DNA of 64,000 bases, taken from positions 256,568-320,567 of the forward strand of contig DATMBG010000022.1 in assembly GCA_035559535.1 (NCBI GenBank), given 5' to 3'. Within the stretch, counting starts at the first letter, position 1. Each line of letters begins with the position of its first letter. A program made the translations under genes and the position numbers. The DNA comes from Candidatus Limnocylindrales bacterium (lineage in GTDB: Bacteria; Moduliflexota; Moduliflexia; Moduliflexales; JAUQPW01). Positions 27,325 to 36,041 of the stretch are shown here, piece by piece. The notes under the pieces are model-generated. The model was given only the letters and a program-made list of their open reading frames with translations, was not told the DNA's origin and did not search any database.

Positions 27325-28167
27325 TTAAGATTCCAGCATAAACCGCATGATCACTTTTCCGATTCTGATTTCAGCTCCAGGCTCCAATTTGACTTTTTTT
27401 ATGGAAGTTTCATTCACATAAGTGCCGGTGCTGCTGTTGGCATCCTCGATATAATAGCGTTCCTTGTCATAGTGGATGATGGCATGTCGGTCGGAAATAT
27501 CCAACATGTCTGCGGGAAAGCGAATATCTGCCAGGGGACTTCGGCCCAGGATGGTTTTATGAAAGATCAAACTAAACTTCTTCCCTTTCATGGGTTCCCC
27601 ACTTAAAACTTCCAGGAATGCCGTCGGTTTACCGGTTGGAGGTCTCAAGGAACCGGGTTTTTCATCTCTGGCCTTTAATTCCGGATTTTTTTCCTTCTTC
27701 ACCCGCCTGCCTTCACCCTTTCTTTTACTAACAGAAGCAGACGACAGGAGTTTTTCGGGAGTTTTTCCGGATTTCTTGAAAGGAGGTAAAACTTTTGGTT
27801 CCTGAGCCGGTTTAATTTCTTGCGGGCTAACCGGGGGAAGCAGATCTATGGCAAAATGGGTGGTAAGAGTTCTATCCTCGACAAAAGAAATAGAAATAGG
27901 CGTGGTGATGAGTTTATACCCTTTTTCCAATACCCGTTGATTCAACTGATACGTCAACTGTTCTTGAAGACGGGGCAGTGTTGGAGAAAGTTGTTGAAAA
28001 TTTTTTGGATGCAATCGAATTTTATAGGCATGGGGAACATAGGTTTCTGTAGGTAATATCCACATATACCTTTCCATATGCTCTTCCAGGGCTTTTTTGA
28101 GCTGCTCGGGGTAAAACTCGGATTTACCAGATATCCATAAGAGAATATTCTTTAAAAAGTTCTTCAT
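27325..28167 (-). CDS. FHA domain protein with FhaA-type N-terminal domain (DUF3662)
   Basis: This 280-residue cytoplasmic protein has an N-terminal DUF3662-like domain (about residues 1-115, with VPHAYKIRLHPKNF), a basic, proline-rich linker, and a C-terminal forkhead-associated domain. The FHA core is intact: TILGRSPLADIR, ISDRHAIIHYD and DANSSTGTYVNE, which bind phosphothreonine. In Actinobacteria FhaA sits in a cell-wall cluster with RodA/FtsW and Ser/Thr kinases. Here an FtsW/RodA gene lies 4.5 kb away, but no Ser/Thr kinase is in the window. Its partner is unknown. Confidence 0.87.
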   Translation of the reverse strand: MKNFLKNILLWISGKSEFYPEQLKKALEEHMERYMWILPTETYVPHAYKIRLHPKNFQQLSPTLPRLQEQLTYQLNQRVLEKGYKLITTPISISFVEDRTLTTHFAIDLLPPVSPQEIKPAQEPKVLPPFKKSGKTPEKLLSSASVSKRKGEGRRVKKEKNPELKARDEKPGSLRPPTGKPTAFLEVLSGEPMKGKKFSLIFHKTILGRSPLADIRFPADMLDISDRHAIIHYDKERYYIEDANSSTGTYVNETSIKKVKLEPGAEIRIGKVIMRFMLES

Positions 28168-28307
28168 ATTTTATGGCGCGTCCTTTACGATTAAGGCCTG
28201 AGTAGAAAAGTTAAATCGAATAAAATGCTAGCAAAAGTTATACCGAATCTTTTATAATCCGTCAAGCTTTTTCTATTAGAAAAGGTTGTTTCCAGAGAAA
28301 ATAAAAG

Positions 28308-28337
28308 TTGACTTTCCCCCTTTGGGCTTCATATAAT
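28308..28337 (+). promoter_or_regulatory. Sigma70-type promoter for the succinate dehydrogenase genes
   Basis: TTGACT (28308-28313) is followed after 18 bases by a perfect TATAAT (28332-28337). Transcription would begin near 28344, giving a leader of about 190 bases before the ATG at 28534. Confidence 0.65.
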
Positions 28338-28343
28338 TCATAA

Positions 28344-28533
28344 AGATTTATCCACCTGAACAGAGGTACACCGGACCCTAAGGATAAGACCGTAAGTGAC
28401 AAAGTCACAAATCCCTGCAAAGACCGGGCAGGTGACAGAAAAGGTTTCAGGTTCTTTTGATCTCGAGGAGGGACCGGGGTGATACCTTCCGGGTTTTGGG
28501 GGTTTGGTGACTTTGGAGCCGGAAAAACGGAAG
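28344..28533 (+). promoter_or_regulatory. Long structured 5' leader of sdhA
   Basis: The leader has no ATG and can fold. ACCTGAA (28354-28360) pairs with TTCAGGT (28446-28452) as a closing stem. Inside are GTGAC-AAA-GTCAC (28396-28408) and CCTGC (28414-28418) with GCAGG (28428-28432) around a 9-base loop. It does not match any riboswitch consensus I can recall. It could be a cis-regulatory RNA; the evidence is stem geometry only. Confidence 0.4.
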
Positions 28534-30270
28534 ATGAAAAATCCTAAGATAGCTATTGTAGGGGGTGGCCTGGCCGGCCTTATGTCTGCCATTAAGCTGG
28601 CCGAGAAAGGATATGCCTTGAGTCTTTTTTCCCTTGTACCGGTTAAACGTTCCCATTCGGTGTGTGCCCAAGGAGGGATCAATGCCGCCAAAAATATCAA
28701 AGGGGAGGGAGATTCTCCCTGGCAGCATTTTGAGGATACCATCTATGGAGGGGATTTTTTAGCTAATCAGCCTCCAGTCAAAGGGATGTGCGAAGCAGGC
28801 CCGGGAATTATCGATCTGCTGGACCGCATGGGGGTTATGTTCAACCGAACCCCGGAAGGTTTGATCGATATGCGTCGATTTGGTGGGACTAAATACAATC
28901 GGGCAGCTTTTGCAGGTACGACCACCGGTCAGCAGCTTTTATATGCTTTGGACGAGCAGGTGCGCCGGTATGAGGCAGCCGGACTGATTAAAAAATATGA
29001 GGGTTGGGATTTCCTATCCGCTGTCATCGATGAAGCGGGAATTTGTCGAGGGCTCTGTGCCATGAACTTAACGACCCTGGAAGTTCGAACTTTTCCGGCA
29101 GATGCAGTTGTGCTGGCCACCGGAGGGATCGGGTATATTTTTGGTAAGAGTACCAATTCCATCATTTGCAATGGGAGTGCTGCCAGTGCCGTTTATCAAC
29201 AAGGGGCCTATTATGCAAACGGTGAGTTCATCCAGATCCATCCTTCGACCATCCCTGGAGAGGATAAACTCCGTCTCATTTCAGAATCCGTTCGGAGCGA
29301 AGGGGGACGGTTATGGACGTATAAAGATGGAAAACCCTGGTATTTCCTGGAGGAATGGCACCCAGAGTACAAAAATCTGGTTCCTCGAGACATTGCCTCC
29401 CGGGCTATTTATAAGGTCTGTTACGAGTTAAAGCTGGGGATCCAGGGAAAAAATCTGGTTTACCTGGATATCACCCATCTGGATCCCCAGCTTATCGAGA
29501 CGAGACTGGGAGGAGTGGTGGAAATCTACCAGAAATTTATGGGAGAAGACCCCCGGAAGGTCCCCATGAAGATTTTTCCCGGTATGCATTACTCCATGGG
29601 CGGGCTCTGGGTGGATTATAATCAGATGACAAATATCCCGGGACTCTTTGCCGTAGGGGAATGTGAATATCAATATCATGGAGCCAATCGATTAGGAGCT
29701 AATTCCCTTTTATCCTGCTTTTACGGGGGAATGATCATCGGAAGATCCGTGGTGGAATATACAACCGGATTACAATCCGGAGTAGAAAGTGTTTCCTCTA
29801 CGGTATTTGAGCGTGAACTGAAACGTCAGCAGCAAATAAACGATCAGCTCCTCCGTTCTGCCGATGGCCCTGAAAATCCTTATCAAATCCACAAAGAAAT
29901 GGGAGAGTGGATGACCCAGCATGTAACCGTTATTCGCTATAACAAGAACCTTCAAGAAACCGATCATAAACTCCAGGAACTCCTGGATCGATATAAAAAA
30001 ATCGGATTAAACGATCGCGGGAACTGGGCAAATCCTTCCCTTCCCTTTGCACGTCAGTTATACAATATGCTTCAACTCGCCCGTGCCATTACCATCAGTG
30101 CACTGGCCCGTAACGAAAGCCGGGGGGCCCATTATAAACCTGAATTCCCCAACCGGGATGACGAAAACTGGCTCAAAACTACCAAGGCCCGCTTCACTCC
30201 CCATGGACCTGAATTAAGTTATGAGCCGGTGGATGTGTCGTTAATTAAACCGAGACCGAGGAAGTATTAA
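28534..30270 (+). CDS. sdhA: Succinate dehydrogenase/fumarate reductase flavoprotein subunit
   Basis: This 578-residue protein has an N-terminal FAD-binding motif (IAIVGGGLAGLMSAIKLAEK), the flavin-attachment region (SHSVCAQGGINAAKN), the active-site region (FIQIHPSTIPG, SESVRSEGGRLW, HYSMGGLWVD) and the C-terminal FAD motif (HGANRLGANSLLSC). It oxidises succinate to fumarate, or does the reverse, at the membrane. It resembles the type found in Bacillus and Deltaproteobacteria rather than E. coli SdhA. ATG 28534 is favoured; TTG 28504 and GTG 28507 are in frame upstream. No cytochrome b anchor gene precedes it, although sdhC-sdhA-sdhB is the usual order for this type. Confidence 0.92.
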   Translation: MKNPKIAIVGGGLAGLMSAIKLAEKGYALSLFSLVPVKRSHSVCAQGGINAAKNIKGEGDSPWQHFEDTIYGGDFLANQPPVKGMCEAGPGIIDLLDRMGVMFNRTPEGLIDMRRFGGTKYNRAAFAGTTTGQQLLYALDEQVRRYEAAGLIKKYEGWDFLSAVIDEAGICRGLCAMNLTTLEVRTFPADAVVLATGGIGYIFGKSTNSIICNGSAASAVYQQGAYYANGEFIQIHPSTIPGEDKLRLISESVRSEGGRLWTYKDGKPWYFLEEWHPEYKNLVPRDIASRAIYKVCYELKLGIQGKNLVYLDITHLDPQLIETRLGGVVEIYQKFMGEDPRKVPMKIFPGMHYSMGGLWVDYNQMTNIPGLFAVGECEYQYHGANRLGANSLLSCFYGGMIIGRSVVEYTTGLQSGVESVSSTVFERELKRQQQINDQLLRSADGPENPYQIHKEMGEWMTQHVTVIRYNKNLQETDHKLQELLDRYKKIGLNDRGNWANPSLPFARQLYNMLQLARAITISALARNESRGAHYKPEFPNRDDENWLKTTKARFTPHGPELSYEPVDVSLIKPRPRKY

Positions 30271-30313
30271 CCCTATTCCCCCTTAACCCTAACCAGATAA
30301 TAATCCATCGTGC

Positions 30314-31063
30314 ATGGAGACAAAGACGGTATATCTAAAAATTAAACGGCAAAGGAGACCTGAGGAGGCACCCTATTGGGAGGAATTTGAAATTCCTTAT
30401 CGACCCAATATGAACGTGATCATAGCCCTGCAAGATATTCAGAAAAATCCGGTTACCCGGCAAGGACAGAAGACAACGCCGGTTGTCTGGGATTGTAATT
30501 GTTTGGAAGAAGTCTGCGGGGCCTGTTCGATGATCATTAACGGTCAGGTCAGACAGGCCTGTTCGACTCTGATCGATAAACTCTATCAACCCATTGTCCT
30601 GGCACCCATGACCAAATTCCCGGTTATTCGGGACCTGCTGGTGGACCGGAGCCGCATGTTCGAGAGTCTAAAAAAAATAAAAGGCTGGATTCCCATTGAT
30701 GGGACCTATGATTTGGGACCGGGTCCCAGAATGGCCGAATCTGAACGGCGTAAAGCCTATGACTTTTCCCGATGCATGACCTGTGGCTGTTGCCTGGAGG
30801 TCTGTCCACAGGTAAATCCCTTATCTGAATTTATGGGCCCGGCTGCATTGGGACAGGTCCGGTTATTTAATACCCACCCAACCGGACAAATGAACCAAGC
30901 AGAACGATGGGAAGCTATTATGGGACCCGATGGTATTGTCAATTGTAGTAACGATCAAAATTGTGTGAAAGCCTGTCCGAAAAATATCCCTTTAACCGAA
31001 GCCATTGCAGAGCTTAACCGGGACCTGACATTCTACGGTATCTTAGGATTATTGAGGAGATAA
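30314..31063 (+). CDS. sdhB: Succinate dehydrogenase/fumarate reductase iron-sulfur subunit
   Basis: This 249-residue protein has an N-terminal [2Fe-2S] domain (DCNCLEEVCGACSMIING, with a later Cys in RQACSTLI). The C-terminal domain binds a [4Fe-4S] and a [3Fe-4S] cluster (CMTCGCCLEVCPQ, then CSNDQNCVKACPKNIPL). It carries electrons from SdhA to quinone. It follows sdhA by 43 bases. No membrane anchor follows either: 31064-31251 has no gene. Confidence 0.93.
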   Translation: METKTVYLKIKRQRRPEEAPYWEEFEIPYRPNMNVIIALQDIQKNPVTRQGQKTTPVVWDCNCLEEVCGACSMIINGQVRQACSTLIDKLYQPIVLAPMTKFPVIRDLLVDRSRMFESLKKIKGWIPIDGTYDLGPGPRMAESERRKAYDFSRCMTCGCCLEVCPQVNPLSEFMGPAALGQVRLFNTHPTGQMNQAERWEAIMGPDGIVNCSNDQNCVKACPKNIPLTEAIAELNRDLTFYGILGLLRR

Positions 31064-31251
31064 CCGACTTGACCGGTGTAAGGATTCTAAATATCCAACG
31101 ACAGATAAGTAAGTCAACCTATCAGAAATTGTAAAAACTGAAAGGATTCCCCTGAATGGCCGATTCCCTATAGAAGCTACAAAGTAAAGAAGAGTTGAAT
31201 CCTGGAAAATAGGTTCTTCGTACTTTTGTAGTAGATTACCTGTGAAAGACT

Positions 31252-31836
31252 ATGTCTCGAAAAACCACAGATCCCAAACGAATACCTCCGGGCCAAACGG
31301 TTACGGAGAAATTTCCTGTACTTCATGTAGGTTCTATTCCAACCTTCGATGAAAAAACCTGGGATTTCCGGGTTACCGGACTTGTAGAAAACCCAATACG
31401 ACTGACCTGGAGTGAGTTTCTTCAACTTCCCAAAGTAACTATTATCAGCGATTTCCATTGTGTAACGACCTGGAGTCGCTTCGATAACGTTTGGGAAGGG
31501 GTTAGTTTCAGATATCTTGCAGATCTGGTTAAGCCGAAACCGGAAGCCCGGTATGTTGTGACCGATGATGGGAGGGGTTATACTGCCAATCTTCCCCTGG
31601 AGGTTTTGATGGATGAGGACGTTCTGTTTGCTTACAAACACGACGGTCAGCCCCTAGCCCCTGAACATGGAGGCCCCCTTCGATTGGTGGTTCCTAAAAG
31701 GTATGCCTGGAAATCTACCAAATGGGTTCGCGGGGTTCGCTTCCTCCAGGAAGATGAACCGGGTTACTGGGAAGTTAGAGGGTATAGTAATACAGCCGAT
31801 CCCTGGACAGAAGATCGATTCAGCCAGGGCTGGTAA
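31252..31836 (+). CDS. Sulfite-oxidase-like molybdopterin oxidoreductase (short form)
   Basis: This 194-residue protein is a single oxidoreductase molybdopterin-binding domain. The Mo-ligating Cys lies in SDFHCVTTWSR, followed by WEGVSFRYLADLV, YTANLPLEVLMDEDVL and PEHGGPLRLVVPKRYAWKSTKW. There is no Tat signal and no dimerisation domain, unlike MsrP (YedY) and full sulfite oxidases, so it is probably cytoplasmic. Short proteins of this type (YuiH-like) have no firm substrate. It stands alone between sdhB and a convergent lipoprotein gene. Confidence 0.88.
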   Translation: MSRKTTDPKRIPPGQTVTEKFPVLHVGSIPTFDEKTWDFRVTGLVENPIRLTWSEFLQLPKVTIISDFHCVTTWSRFDNVWEGVSFRYLADLVKPKPEARYVVTDDGRGYTANLPLEVLMDEDVLFAYKHDGQPLAPEHGGPLRLVVPKRYAWKSTKWVRGVRFLQEDEPGYWEVRGYSNTADPWTEDRFSQGW

Positions 31837-31862
31837 TACAAAGAGGCAGGATATTAGATACA

Positions 31863-31914
31863 CGAGAATACGGGGACAGGGAGGTTATTTCCTCGTCTCC
31901 ATGTCCTCGCATTG
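31863..31914. repeat. Intergenic palindrome of GGGACAGG-type units
   Basis: A purine-rich arm (31863-31884) is followed by TTATTTCC and a partly complementary arm (to 31914). The unit and loop resemble the elements at 10380-10433 and 61187-61261. It lies between convergent genes and could stop transcription from both sides. Confidence 0.6.
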
Positions 31915-31944
31915 TTTATGACTTATATCCCCGCGTCGGAAATT

Positions 31945-32310
31945 TTATCGCGGATTGGCGGGTACCCATACCTGATGTTGGGGAATCCACTGACCATTAA
32001 CCCACTGACCAGGAACTGTGACCCAATAACCAGCCCCGGGGTTGTAAGTAGAATAACCTAAAGTTGGATTACCGTATTGACCGTATCTTTGCTGATCATA
32101 TTTATCCATGGCATTTCCGATCACAGCCCCGGTTAACCCACCTAATGCCGTACCGATTAAAGTACTCTGTGTATCATGGCCAATGGCCTGTCCAGCCAGA
32201 GCTCCAGCCCCAGCACCTATGGCAGCTCCGGTTTCCGTTCGATACCCGGCACAACCCGCCGTCCACAACAAAAGACCTATAACCAGTAAAATTAAACCTG
32301 GCTTTTTCAT
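31945..32310 (-). CDS. Glycine-zipper outer-membrane lipoprotein
   Basis: This 121-residue protein has a lipoprotein signal with lipobox (LLLWTAGC, Cys 20). A glycine-zipper segment follows (about residues 28-68) with GAAIGAGAGALAGQAIG and GTALGGLTGAVIGNA. The C-terminal 45 residues are rich in Gly, Tyr, Gln and Trp (PGQWVNGQWIPQHQVWVP). It resembles 17-kDa surface antigen/YMGG-like proteins that insert in or stiffen the outer membrane. The function is not known in detail. Confidence 0.85.
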   Translation of the reverse strand: MKKPGLILLVIGLLLWTAGCAGYRTETGAAIGAGAGALAGQAIGHDTQSTLIGTALGGLTGAVIGNAMDKYDQQRYGQYGNPTLGYSTYNPGAGYWVTVPGQWVNGQWIPQHQVWVPANPR

Positions 32311-32734
32311 GTTATCTCATCTCCTTTATCTTAGATGCTAGAAAAGCCTTAGCCCAACTGGATCCTTTTAACCCTTGGCTTCTCTAACTTCTAATTCCTA
32401 TATTAATATAAGCGATTATTTCCAACCCGCAAGGAGTATACCATCCATTGAGATTTATCTCTCCAAACAAGGAAGACGTTGCCAAAATAAAAAAGTTGCA
32501 AAAATTCTTGAAACTCTCCTAAAAAAATCTTCAAGGTGAATACGAAATTCCCATTGACAAAACCTATTTTTATAAGGAAAATCCAGGGGTAAAAATCAAA
32601 TTCATCCACACCTTGTTTCCAGGCCGGAACCTCACAGAGGATAACCGGAAGGATTCAACTCTTTTTCACATTCTTAAGTCAACAACCCGGGGCCCTGCCT
32701 GGAGCTGAGAACAGGGAAGAAGGAAAGAATTTGC
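32311..32734. other. Intergenic region with a weak promoter candidate for the FtsW/RodA gene
   Basis: No gene is supported in these 424 bases. TTGACA at 32554-32559 is followed after 17 bases by GAAAAT (32577-32582), a poor -10 box; this could drive the FtsW/RodA gene at 32735. Confidence 0.3.
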
Positions 32735-34246
32735 ATGCTAAATTTGGAGTCTATTCCAAGCTCGTTCCATAGCTTTTTTCTGGGAAGTTATAGCCTGACT
32801 CTGATAAGTATTTTTTTCTTTAGCTTTATTATATTCTTCGGTCAGGCCCGTTGGATTTCCCGGCTTAAATTTATTTTATTATCGATTCTGGTCTGGTTTA
32901 CACTGTTTATAGGTTTCTACCCCCTGGTCAGAGATAACTTCCAACTGAATCGTTACTTTGAACTGTACCTGATTTCTTATTTGTTTGCATTTATTTTCAT
33001 GCTTCACCAGGTCAATTACCGGAATTATGCACTTTTTCCCCTGATAACTTTACTCAACGGAACCGGACTTCTCTTACTCTATCGCTTGAGTTATTTTTCT
33101 CATCTGAACACGCAAAAAGAGTTCAGCAAACAGGCTTTATTTTCGGCGGTTGGACTTTTTTTTATGGTTTTAACCACCTGGACCCTTAAGGTAACCCTTC
33201 AGGTCGATGTACACAGGGATAGCTTTGCCTTGTTAAAACCCCCCAAACTGGATCTAGTCCTGGGCTGGATCATTAACCACCTGATATTTAATAACTTTGT
33301 GTCTTATCACTTCTGGCTCATTATCACGCTTATTTTATTGACAATTCCCATTATCTTTGGAACAGGCATGCGGATCACTTTAAGTGGGGTTCAGTTTCAA
33401 CCCAGTGAGTTTGTTAAAGTTACGTTTATTTTTTACCTTACCTATCATTTGGTTAAATATCGAGAAAAGATCGGAGGATGGGAAACACCTCTTCGCCAAC
33501 GGTTAGGATTTCTTATCTTTCCCCTAATAACCTTATCTTTACCTTTTGCTGGTTATGTTCTCCAAAAGGATTTTGGACCTTTGATGCTCTATTCGTTGGT
33601 GTTGATGGCCATGTTCTTTGTCGGAACATCTCGGATATTTGAGGTTGCTTTCATCATAAGTCTTTTTACCCTGATTATTTACGTGTATAATACTTTCTCC
33701 TCGGTTATCAATGCCGTTATACCAAAATACGCTTCGATTATTGTGGATCGGATCAATATCTGGCAAAATCCCTGGTTGCACACAAAGGGTGAGCAAATTG
33801 TTCGTTCTTTATGGGCCATTAAAGAGGGAGGGCTCTGGGGAACAGGCCTGGGGGCTGGACATCCTGAATTTTTTCCTTCTGAGGTTCAGCATGACTTTAT
33901 TTTTACCTTAATGACCCATGAATTAGGCCTGTTGGGTGGTTTCTTGATCATCCTGGCTTATATTGGTTTTTGTCTTTTGGGGATCCGAATTGCCTTTGCA
34001 AACCGTAAAGATTATACCTGGAATGCTAAATGGGCTGAACTTCGACTTATCCTTGCCTTGGGATGTACTTTGATTATTTTTGTCCAAGCCATGATTAATA
34101 TCGGTGGGGTTATCAATTTTAGCTTGATGACCGGGATCACCTTACCTTTCGTAAGTTATGGAGGGACTTCCATTATGGTGAGTTATATCGTGGTAGGGAT
34201 ATTATTGTTTTGTTCCCTCAGCCGAAGGGAGTTTACTTTCGTTTAA
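32735..34246 (+). CDS. FtsW/RodA/SpoVE family peptidoglycan polymerase
   Basis: This 503-residue integral membrane protein has about ten hydrophobic segments. Family motifs are present: SGVQFQPSEFVKV, then INIWQNPWLHTKGEQIVRS, GGLWGTGLGAG, DFIFTLMTHELGLLGG and, near the end, LPFVSYGGTSIMVSY. These SEDS proteins polymerise lipid II into glycan strands with a partner class B PBP. Whether it acts in elongation (RodA) or division (FtsW) cannot be decided; no class B PBP is in the window. An N-terminal extension of about 190 residues precedes the most conserved part. Confidence 0.9.
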   Translation: MLNLESIPSSFHSFFLGSYSLTLISIFFFSFIIFFGQARWISRLKFILLSILVWFTLFIGFYPLVRDNFQLNRYFELYLISYLFAFIFMLHQVNYRNYALFPLITLLNGTGLLLLYRLSYFSHLNTQKEFSKQALFSAVGLFFMVLTTWTLKVTLQVDVHRDSFALLKPPKLDLVLGWIINHLIFNNFVSYHFWLIITLILLTIPIIFGTGMRITLSGVQFQPSEFVKVTFIFYLTYHLVKYREKIGGWETPLRQRLGFLIFPLITLSLPFAGYVLQKDFGPLMLYSLVLMAMFFVGTSRIFEVAFIISLFTLIIYVYNTFSSVINAVIPKYASIIVDRINIWQNPWLHTKGEQIVRSLWAIKEGGLWGTGLGAGHPEFFPSEVQHDFIFTLMTHELGLLGGFLIILAYIGFCLLGIRIAFANRKDYTWNAKWAELRLILALGCTLIIFVQAMINIGGVINFSLMTGITLPFVSYGGTSIMVSYIVVGILLFCSLSRREFTFV

Positions 34247-34322
34247 CCGTTTGAGAATATTTTTTTCTTGATCTTCGTCTTGTTTACGCCTATTATAATT
34301 TATAACCTTAATCAGGAGTTCT

Positions 34323-35930
34323 ATGCTGGATCATAATATCCTCATAGTTGGAACAGATCCCAGTGTGGTCGGTTTACTGAACATCCATCTGGAGGAAGAG
34401 GGGTTTTCAGTTTCCATTTCCGATAATATCCCCGATAGTCTTTCTTACCTGGAAAGAAAGAAGTTCGATCTGGTGGTGTTAGATCTTACGGAACTGGGAG
34501 CCGAACTTTATCACAGGGTCGGGAGTAATCCTGAAACCGCGGACATTCCTTTTATTTTATTGAATCCCTGGGGGGAAAAAATCTCCTTTACCCCCCGTTC
34601 TCGAGATCACATTGTGGAAGATATGAACATGGAGGAGATTGTAGGCAAGGTCAAAGATCTTCTCCATATTACCCAGGAACTGCAAAAATCGAATTCTAAA
34701 CCGTCTGTTAAAGTCCAGGAACCGGAAAGTGCACCTGCAGAACTTCCCATAACAGTGGAAGATGGGGTTGTGTTTAAAGGATGTCTGGAGAAAATAAGGA
34801 TCGATGAGATTTTAAGAGGCCTCTCCCTGATGGGAAAGAGTGGTAAACTTCTGGTCACGTATGGAGAGCGAAAGGGCTTTCTTTACTTTACGCAAGGTCA
34901 TGTGGTCCATGCAGTGACCGGAAATTTAAAAGGGGAAAAGGCGGTATACCGGCTCCTCCTCTGGCATAAGGGACAATTTTTATTTGATCCCCAGACCATC
35001 TTAATAGAACAAAACATCCATACTCCCACGGAGACCCTTCTCATCGAATGCTCTCGACGTCTGGATCAATACAAACACCTGCTTACCCAGCTTCCCTCTT
35101 TAGAAACACGGATCGAGACGTTATCCCTGAGCCAGCTTAAGTCCTTAAACTCCCAGGAGATGAAGATTTTGAGTATAGCCAACCGTCAGCCGACCCTTCT
35201 ACGCCTTATCGAGACATGTCCCCTGGATGATGGAATTACCCTTCAGATCGTAGCCCGGTTCTACAAGCAGAAGGTCATCGGTCCGGTAGAAGAAGAGGAA
35301 GAAGAAGCTACCCAAGCAATCCCATCCCCGGAACCTACAGCGGCTTTAGAGGGTAACCTGAAAGAGATTAATATTGGGGAAGTCATTCAAATTCTGGTAC
35401 TAAGCCGGAAGGAAGGAAGGCTTCTGGTTGCCTGGGAGGATCGTAAAGGGGAAGTTTACATCCAGAATGGAAACATTACCTATGCGACGGTCGAGCGTCT
35501 CAAAGGGGAGAGTGCCGTCTACCGGCTCCTAACCTGGCGAGAAGGAAAATTTCGCTTTGACACCGGGGTTACCCTAAAGGGTCGTAACGTTCAAAAATCC
35601 CTGGAAAGTATCTTCTTCGAAGGTCTGGATATTTTAGAAGAATATAAGCGGTTTATGGAACAATTCCCTTCCCTGACGGCTTACGTGGAGGTTATCTCGG
35701 TTACGGGTCAAGAAAAGATCACACCAGATGAGGCAAAGATTCTAAAAGTCGTTAATGAATCGGATACCCTCCAGGATATTATTCACCACAGTCCCTTTGA
35801 AGATCTCAAGACGCTCAAAATTTTGAGTAAGCTTTATTCGGATCGTATCATCGGAATAAGTAAAGGGGCACCGGATAAAAAGTCCCAATCGGTTAATTAT
35901 GATCAAATCGCAGATGATTTGTTTGGATAA
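34323..35930 (+). CDS. Pseudo-receiver plus duplicated DUF4388 protein
   Basis: This 535-residue protein has an N-terminal receiver-like domain (residues 1-115; FDLVVLDLTELG) that lacks the usual acidic pair and the conserved Lys, so it probably is not phosphorylated in the normal way. Two DUF4388 domains follow, about residues 145-270 and 340-470. They share the pattern FKGCLEKIRIDEILRGLSLM / LEGNLKEINIGEVIQILVLS and GEKAVYRLLLWHKGQFLFD / GESAVYRLLTWREGKFRFD. DUF4388 (PATAN-type) domains occur in signalling proteins such as PatA. It is probably a cytoplasmic signalling scaffold. Confidence 0.82.
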   Translation: MLDHNILIVGTDPSVVGLLNIHLEEEGFSVSISDNIPDSLSYLERKKFDLVVLDLTELGAELYHRVGSNPETADIPFILLNPWGEKISFTPRSRDHIVEDMNMEEIVGKVKDLLHITQELQKSNSKPSVKVQEPESAPAELPITVEDGVVFKGCLEKIRIDEILRGLSLMGKSGKLLVTYGERKGFLYFTQGHVVHAVTGNLKGEKAVYRLLLWHKGQFLFDPQTILIEQNIHTPTETLLIECSRRLDQYKHLLTQLPSLETRIETLSLSQLKSLNSQEMKILSIANRQPTLLRLIETCPLDDGITLQIVARFYKQKVIGPVEEEEEEATQAIPSPEPTAALEGNLKEINIGEVIQILVLSRKEGRLLVAWEDRKGEVYIQNGNITYATVERLKGESAVYRLLTWREGKFRFDTGVTLKGRNVQKSLESIFFEGLDILEEYKRFMEQFPSLTAYVEVISVTGQEKITPDEAKILKVVNESDTLQDIIHHSPFEDLKTLKILSKLYSDRIIGISKGAPDKKSQSVNYDQIADDLFG

Positions 35931-35943
35931 CTAACCCTCAGTT

Positions 35944-36030
35944 GTCCGTTGCTGTCGGGCCATGGAGAAAGGCACAGTAAATATTCGCTTCCAGATATGT
36001 GAAGTCTCCATGGCTTACTAGATAACGGAC
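35944..36030. repeat. Nested inverted repeat between genes
   Basis: GTCCGTT (35944-35950) pairs with AACGGAC (36024-36030), and inside it GCCATGGAGA (35959-35968) pairs perfectly with TCTCCATGGC (36005-36014). It lies just before the 90-residue protein gene and could form a two-stage hairpin in its leader. Confidence 0.75.
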
Positions 36031-36041
36031 CCTAGACAGCT

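Noticed and set aside
31252-31836. Full sulfite oxidase or MsrP assignment
   Set aside because: The protein is only 194 residues, with no Tat signal, heme or dimerisation domain, so only the short oxidoreductase fold is supported.
32403-32609. 68-codon minus-strand frame upstream of the FtsW/RodA gene
   Set aside because: No ribosome site, odd Phe-rich composition and no family resemblance; the region looks like a promoter area.
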